This document shows, in pieces, positions 39,450-42,456 of a DNA stretch of 42,456 nucleotides; position 1 is the first letter of the stretch; the number at the start of each line of letters is the position of its first letter. The position numbers and the translations under genes were made by a program. The notes under the pieces are model-generated. The model was not told the DNA's origin. It saw only the letters and a list, made by a program, of their open reading frames with translations, and made no database searches. The stretch lies in assembly GCA_022711335.1 (NCBI GenBank), contig JAKLFF010000006.1, forward strand, positions 1-42,456, in the 5' to 3' direction. Origin of the DNA: Patescibacteria group bacterium (GTDB lineage Bacteria > Patescibacteriota > Minisyncoccia > Moranbacterales > UBA2206).

Positions 39450-39905
39450 ATGTTTACCGTGGGCCGTTGTCCTTATTGCAAAAATCCTGGAAAAAAAAGA
39501 AACGAGCATCATATAATTCCCAAAAGATTCACAAAAGGCAAGAAGAACGAGGAAGATGATGAATGGTGGACTAGGCGCCTGAATGTTTTGTTCCCTGAAC
39601 ATTTTAGACGCGGTATTAATGAAAAAGTAGAACATATTTGCTTAGAATGCCATAGAAAAGTTGATGCTTTAATTCCTCAGGAGAGCATGTTGTTACCAGA
39701 TAAGTATTTTCTGTTTAACAAAATGCTTAAAAATGGCACATCGATTGATGATGCGGAAACCATCCGAAGTACTTTAAATACGTGGATACATGAATCATCT
39801 GATGAAATTGAAAGGAGAAGGGAACATTTATTGTTTAAGAAAGAATTTGCAATTGCGACGGCGAATTTAGTCAGGATTTGCCTTGCACGCATTCTTTTTG
39901 TTTGA
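39450..39905 (+). CDS. HNH-type zinc-finger nuclease-like protein
   Basis: 151 residues behind a G-rich SD (AAAGGGGGGAAT-ATG). CPYCKNPG (C7, C10), NEHHIIPKRF (H20, H21) and HICLECHRKVD (C64, C67, H68) fit an HNH fold with a structural zinc: the HH pair would hold catalytic His and metal ligand. The C-terminal half is helical (EIERRREHLLFKKEFAIATANLVRICLARILF). It may cut or only bind nucleic acid. It is not flanked by obvious mobile-element ends and has its own terminator. Confidence 0.75.
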   Translation: MFTVGRCPYCKNPGKKRNEHHIIPKRFTKGKKNEEDDEWWTRRLNVLFPEHFRRGINEKVEHICLECHRKVDALIPQESMLLPDKYFLFNKMLKNGTSIDDAETIRSTLNTWIHESSDEIERRREHLLFKKEFAIATANLVRICLARILFV

Positions 39906-39914
39906 TATGCAGAG

Positions 39915-39938
39915 GGCTTCCACAGGGAGCCTTTTTTT
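39915..39938 (+). terminator. Terminator of the HNH gene
   Basis: GGCTTCC-ACA-GGGAGCC (one T-G pair) followed by seven T. Confidence 0.85.
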
Positions 39939-40051
39939 ATTTTAATTACGAATATAACAAACATTTGATTTCTTTACTCAATATGTTATATTTAAGTCTG
40001 TTGCGGAAAATTATGCAGCAAAATTAGTTCTTTGGTCAAAGGGAGATAAAA

Positions 40052-40213
40052 ATGAAAAAATATTTAGTTGGAATATTGGTGATAATCGGTTTAGCCATAA
40101 TTCTTAGCGACCTTTTTTCCCAGATGAAATTATTTATTCTGGACAAAAGGCTGAAGTATTGGAAGTGGCAGGGCTTGCGAAGAAAAAAGGCCGGAATAAT
40201 TGTTTCAGCCTAG
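40052..40213 (+). CDS. Single-pass membrane microprotein with basic tail (53 aa)
   Basis: ATG at 40052 behind SD AAGGGAGATAAAA. One membrane helix (YLVGILVIIGLAIILSDLF) is followed by a basic, aromatic tail (KRLKYWKWQGLRRKKAG). This form resembles small regulatory membrane peptides, but no family is recognised. It has its own SD and a hairpin terminator. It lies directly before the CIRCE of dnaJ. Confidence 0.65.
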   Translation: MKKYLVGILVIIGLAIILSDLFSQMKLFILDKRLKYWKWQGLRRKKAGIIVSA

Positions 40214-40232
40214 GGCTGCTGCCGCTTATTTC

Positions 40233-40272
40233 GAGCGGGAAGTTCAAGAGTGAACTCCCGCTCCTTTATTTT
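40233..40272 (+). terminator. Terminator of the membrane microgene
   Basis: GAGCGGGA(A)GTTCA-AGAG-TGAACTCCCGCTC, 13 bp with one bulged A, followed by CTTTATTTT. Confidence 0.75.
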
Positions 40273-40313
40273 CAGCCGGAAATAGATTTTAAAGCCGGTT
40301 GTATTTATATTGG

Positions 40314-40340
40314 TTAGCACTCAAGGCTCGAGATTGCTAA
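40314..40340 (+). promoter_or_regulatory. CIRCE operator and promoter of dnaJ
   Basis: TTAGCACTC-N9-GATTGCTAA differs from the CIRCE consensus at one base. A promoter TTGCTA (40334-40339), 17-nt spacer, TAATAT (40357-40362) overlaps its right half, and an extra half-site AGTGCTAA follows at 40352-40359. HrcA would repress dnaJ here. Confidence 0.88.
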
Positions 40341-40382
40341 TTTTTTTGTTTAGTGCTAATATGGACAAGAATTATAAAATAT

Positions 40383-41498
40383 ATGGCGAATAATTATTAC
40401 GATACATTAGGAGTTTCCAAAGGAGCATCCGATGATGAGATAAAGAAAGCTTATCGGAAGCTGGCTCACAAATATCATCCGGACAAATCCGGCGGGGATG
40501 ATAAAAAGTTCAAGGAAATAAATGAAGCTTATCAAGTGCTTTCCGACAAGACAAAGCGCCAGCAATACGACCAGTTCGGGAGAACTTTCGATCAGGGCGG
40601 GTTTCAAGGCGGAGGCGGACCGGGCGGAGGATTCGATTTTTCCGGATTCGATTTTGGGAATTTTGGCAAGCAAAGCCAGGGCGGATTTGAATTTAACTTC
40701 GGCGGGACGGATTTCGAGGATATTTTCTCTAATATATTCGGCGGAGGAAAGCCGTCGGGAAGGAGAAAAAAAAGAGGTCGGGATATCCAAATTGACGCGG
40801 AAATTGACTTTTCGGAAATGGTTTTCGGAGCCAAAAGGGAAGTCAATCTTCGAAAAAGCGTCCGGTGCGATAGGTGCAATGGCACTGGCGGGGAGCTTGG
40901 TGCAGGCGTCAAAACTTGTCCAACTTGCAAGGGAAGCGGAAAAATTGAGCGTGTAAGCCGGAGTTTTTTCGGATCTTTTTCCCAAGTATCCGTCTGTTCC
41001 GAGTGCCAGGGCGAAGGGAAGATTTATGAAAAAAAATGCTCCAAATGCGGGGGCGATGGAAAAATTAAAGATGATCAAAAGATAAAAATAAACATACCGG
41101 CAGGAATTTCCGACGGACAAACTATTTCTATGGAAGGCGCCGGAGAAGTTGGCGAGAAAGGAGCCGATTCGGGAGATTTGTATATTTTAGTTCATGTTCG
41201 GCCGCATAAAAAATTTGCGAAGAAAGGACTGGATATTTTAAGCGCTGAATATATATCATTTTCAAAAGCAGTTTTTGGCGGAGAAATCGAAATGGAAACC
41301 GTATATGGCAAGCTGATTCTCAAAATTCCCGCCGGAACTCAGTCTGGAGAAACCTTCAGAATAAAAGATAAAGGGATACCTGATATAAATGGCAGAAATG
41401 TTGGAAATCACCTGGTTAAAATAGTAGTTAGGATTCCCAAAAAGATATCGAGAGAGCAGAAAAAAATTATTGAAGAGCTTAGGGAAACTGGCGAATGA
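40383..41498 (+). CDS. dnaJ: Chaperone protein DnaJ (type I Hsp40)
   Basis: 371 residues from the ATG at 40383 (ten codons after an upstream in-frame ATG). The J domain has [15 protein letters not shown] with HPD. A Gly/Phe-rich linker follows, then four zinc-binding CxxCxGxG repeats: [24 protein letters not shown] and CSKCGGDG. The C-terminal substrate domains complete a full type I DnaJ. It stimulates DnaK and is controlled by the CIRCE just upstream, separated from dnaK by about 2 kb of small genes. Confidence 0.96.
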   Translation: MANNYYDTLGVSKGASDDEIKKAYRKLAHKYHPDKSGGDDKKFKEINEAYQVLSDKTKRQQYDQFGRTFDQGGFQGGGGPGGGFDFSGFDFGNFGKQSQGGFEFNFGGTDFEDIFSNIFGGGKPSGRRKKRGRDIQIDAEIDFSEMVFGAKREVNLRKSVRCDRCNGTGGELGAGVKTCPTCKGSGKIERVSRSFFGSFSQVSVCSECQGEGKIYEKKCSKCGGDGKIKDDQKIKINIPAGISDGQTISMEGAGEVGEKGADSGDLYILVHVRPHKKFAKKGLDILSAEYISFSKAVFGGEIEMETVYGKLILKIPAGTQSGETFRIKDKGIPDINGRNVGNHLVKIVVRIPKKISREQKKIIEELRETGE

Positions 41499-41575
41499 AG
41501 CGTGCTTTAATGCTATATTATGTGATATAATATAGACGATAAAAAAATAGGTCGTCAAAAAATTAAAATAAAAAA

Positions 41576-42076
41576 ATGAATCTAACGCTATTGCTTTCAA
41601 AACTTGGCCTTTCAATGAATATGTCTCAGGACGTTACTTTGCTTTTGGTTGTGGTGTTTGTAAGTTTTATTTTCGGGATGTTTATAGGAAGATATAAATT
41701 AATTTCCGTGCTTATTAATATTTATATTTCTCTTGCAATTATCAACGCTGTTCCGGAAAAATATTTAAGCGAATATGCCTACAAATTGATTGGTTTTCTC
41801 ATTATAGTTGTTCTGCTTACGCTGCTCGGAAAAAAGCTTTTCGAAATTTATATTTCCGGATCAGGCTCTGGTTTTCTTTGGCGGGTTTTTGCCATGAGCT
41901 TTTTGGAGGTAGTAATGCTTATTAGCATTTCATTGTCTTTGGTTCCTAAAAAAATTGCATTGGAATATGTTTCTCCGTCTTCCTACGGATATCTGGCATC
42001 AGAAAACGCCAGTTTTCTTTGGCTCGTCATACCGCTGATTTTTATGTTTGTTATTCACAAGAGATTAAATAGATAA
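41576..42076 (+). CDS. Four-helix membrane protein, unknown function
   Basis: 166 residues with about four membrane segments (VTLLLVVVFVSFIFGMFIG; LINIYISLAIINAV; LIGFLIIVVLLTLLG; VFAMSFLEVVMLISISLSL) and a possible fifth at the end. The GMFIGRYK-type first loop is reminiscent of CvpA-like proteins but the match is weak. No SD. TATAAT at 41526-41531 may be its promoter. Common in position but not in function; no assignment is offered. Confidence 0.65.
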   Translation: MNLTLLLSKLGLSMNMSQDVTLLLVVVFVSFIFGMFIGRYKLISVLINIYISLAIINAVPEKYLSEYAYKLIGFLIIVVLLTLLGKKLFEIYISGSGSGFLWRVFAMSFLEVVMLISISLSLVPKKIALEYVSPSSYGYLASENASFLWLVIPLIFMFVIHKRLNR

Positions 42077-42085
42077 TTTTCCATA

Positions 42086-42114
42086 TTGACTGATAATAAT
42101 AGCGCTGTTATAAT
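42086..42114 (+). promoter_or_regulatory. Promoter of tRNA-Lys
   Basis: TTGACT (42086-42091), a 17-nt spacer and a perfect TATAAT (42109-42114). About 90 nt of leader follow, with a T8 run and a small CCCC-TTAAAAC-GGGG hairpin. Confidence 0.75.
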
Positions 42115-42206
42115 GGCGTAGCTGTTTTTTTTCCAAATTTTCCGCCCCTTAAAACGGGGTTTGGAGGAGGTGTTTTAAAAAATTTAATAATAAAACAGTT
42201 AATAAT

Positions 42207-42283
42207 GCGCCCTTAGCTCAGCCTGGTAGAGCAGTTGCCTTTTAAGCAAACGGTCGTAGGTTCGAATCCTACAGGGCGCACCA
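42207..42283 (+). tRNA. tRNA-Lys(UUU)
   Basis: Acceptor GCGCCCT/AGGGCGC, D-arm GCTCAGCCTGGTAGAGC, anticodon loop CTTTTAA (anticodon UUU), T-arm GTAGGTTCGAATCCTAC, A73 and encoded CCA. Confidence 0.97.
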
Positions 42284-42456
42284 TAGCGGACTTCGCGATT
42301 TTTCGGAAGTTTCGGAAAGCGAAATCCGAGAGTGCACGCCACGCGCCAAAGCGCGGCGCGCCAGTGTTTCAGCCGCGAAATCAAAAGGCGGCAGAAAATC
42401 ACAACGGACGGATTTTTGGGAGAGTTGGCGGTTCGTTCCAATTTTTTGCGCAAAAT
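42284..42456. other. G+C-richer stretch after tRNA-Lys, no feature found
   Basis: 172 bases to the window end. The base composition is richer in G+C than the neighbours (for example GCGCCAAAGCGCGGCGCGCC). No start codon with an SD, tRNA or terminator is visible. It could be the beginning of a tRNA-associated insertion or of the next gene. Confidence 0.4.

Noticed and set aside
40407-41120. 237-codon minus-strand frame inside dnaJ
   Set aside because: Antisense to a full-length DnaJ with all zinc motifs; composition is that of a shadow frame.
42145-42200. SD-like GGAGGAGGTG before tRNA-Lys
   Set aside because: No start codon with an open frame follows (GTG-TTT-TAA), so it is not a gene start; it may be chance or a remnant.
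42199-42453. Minus-strand frame across tRNA-Lys, with CRIRTYDRLLKRQ
   Set aside because: This is the known false translation of an antisense tRNA gene, and the rest of the frame has no SD or recognisable domain.

Overview
This window looks like part of a small-genome bacterium of the Candidate Phyla Radiation (Patescibacteria, Parcubacteria-like). The evidence is an A+T-rich sequence with short intergenic gaps, most housekeeping genes lacking a Shine-Dalgarno (SD) site, compact gene versions (a 247-residue HrcA, a short-coil GrpE), an archaeal-style four-subunit pyruvate:ferredoxin oxidoreductase with an ADP-forming acetyl-CoA synthetase, and many short palindromic repeats, some inside genes. 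UGA is a stop codon: the first glycosyltransferase gene ends in TGA and prfB (RF2) is present. This argues against the lineages that read UGA as glycine. The exact phylum is inference.

Layout. 1-75 is the tail of an insertion sequence. 120-6570 is a surface-polysaccharide block: two GT4 glycosyltransferases, an O-antigen-ligase/polymerase-like membrane protein, an LCP-family ligase and a GT2 glycosyltransferase, with a Cys-rich microprotein gene on the opposite strand. 6592-17057 holds a secreted S41 protease, a candidate structured RNA, enolase, phosphoglycerate mutase, a PfkB-family kinase, ADP-forming acetyl-CoA synthetase, a receiver-like protein without the phospho-acceptor Asp, RecJ and RNase HI. 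17217-23343 is a MacA/MacB-like export system (adaptor, ATPase, two permeases) followed by a membrane protein and a DsbA-like protein. 23437-26577 is porG-porD-porA-porB. 26583-31853 has tRNA-Thr, a membrane protein, a reverse rubrerythrin, a ZIP transporter, prfB, a GIY-YIG cassette between inverted repeats, and ftsE-ftsX. 31870-32980 has a tRNA-like gene with an interrupted anticodon arm, tRNA-Gln, a zinc-ribbon remnant and a small lipoprotein. 33136-41498 is a heat-shock island: CIRCE-hrcA, a NUDIX-GrpE fusion, hsp20, dnaK, and dnaJ with its own CIRCE. It is interleaved with microgenes, an HNH protein and a candidate small RNA. The window ends with a membrane protein and tRNA-Lys.

How the genes fit together. 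GpmI and enolase feed lower glycolysis. Por oxidises pyruvate to acetyl-CoA, and Acd converts that to acetate with ATP formation. The chaperone genes form one HrcA/CIRCE-type regulon whose members are spread over about 8 kb.

The most unusual items are: (1) the NUDIX-GrpE fusion; (2) the GIY-YIG cassette, bounded by a 4-bp direct repeat and inserted exactly at the ftsE start codon; (3) a tightly coupled three-microgene operon inside the heat-shock island; (4) a minus-strand candidate RNA that presents a CUCCUCCUCCUUC loop complementary to SD sites, in a genome where strong SDs are nearly confined to microgenes and chaperone genes; (5) the tRNA-like gene with an insert in its anticodon arm; (6) a 7-bp tandem repeat inside the polymerase gene that could switch its reading frame.
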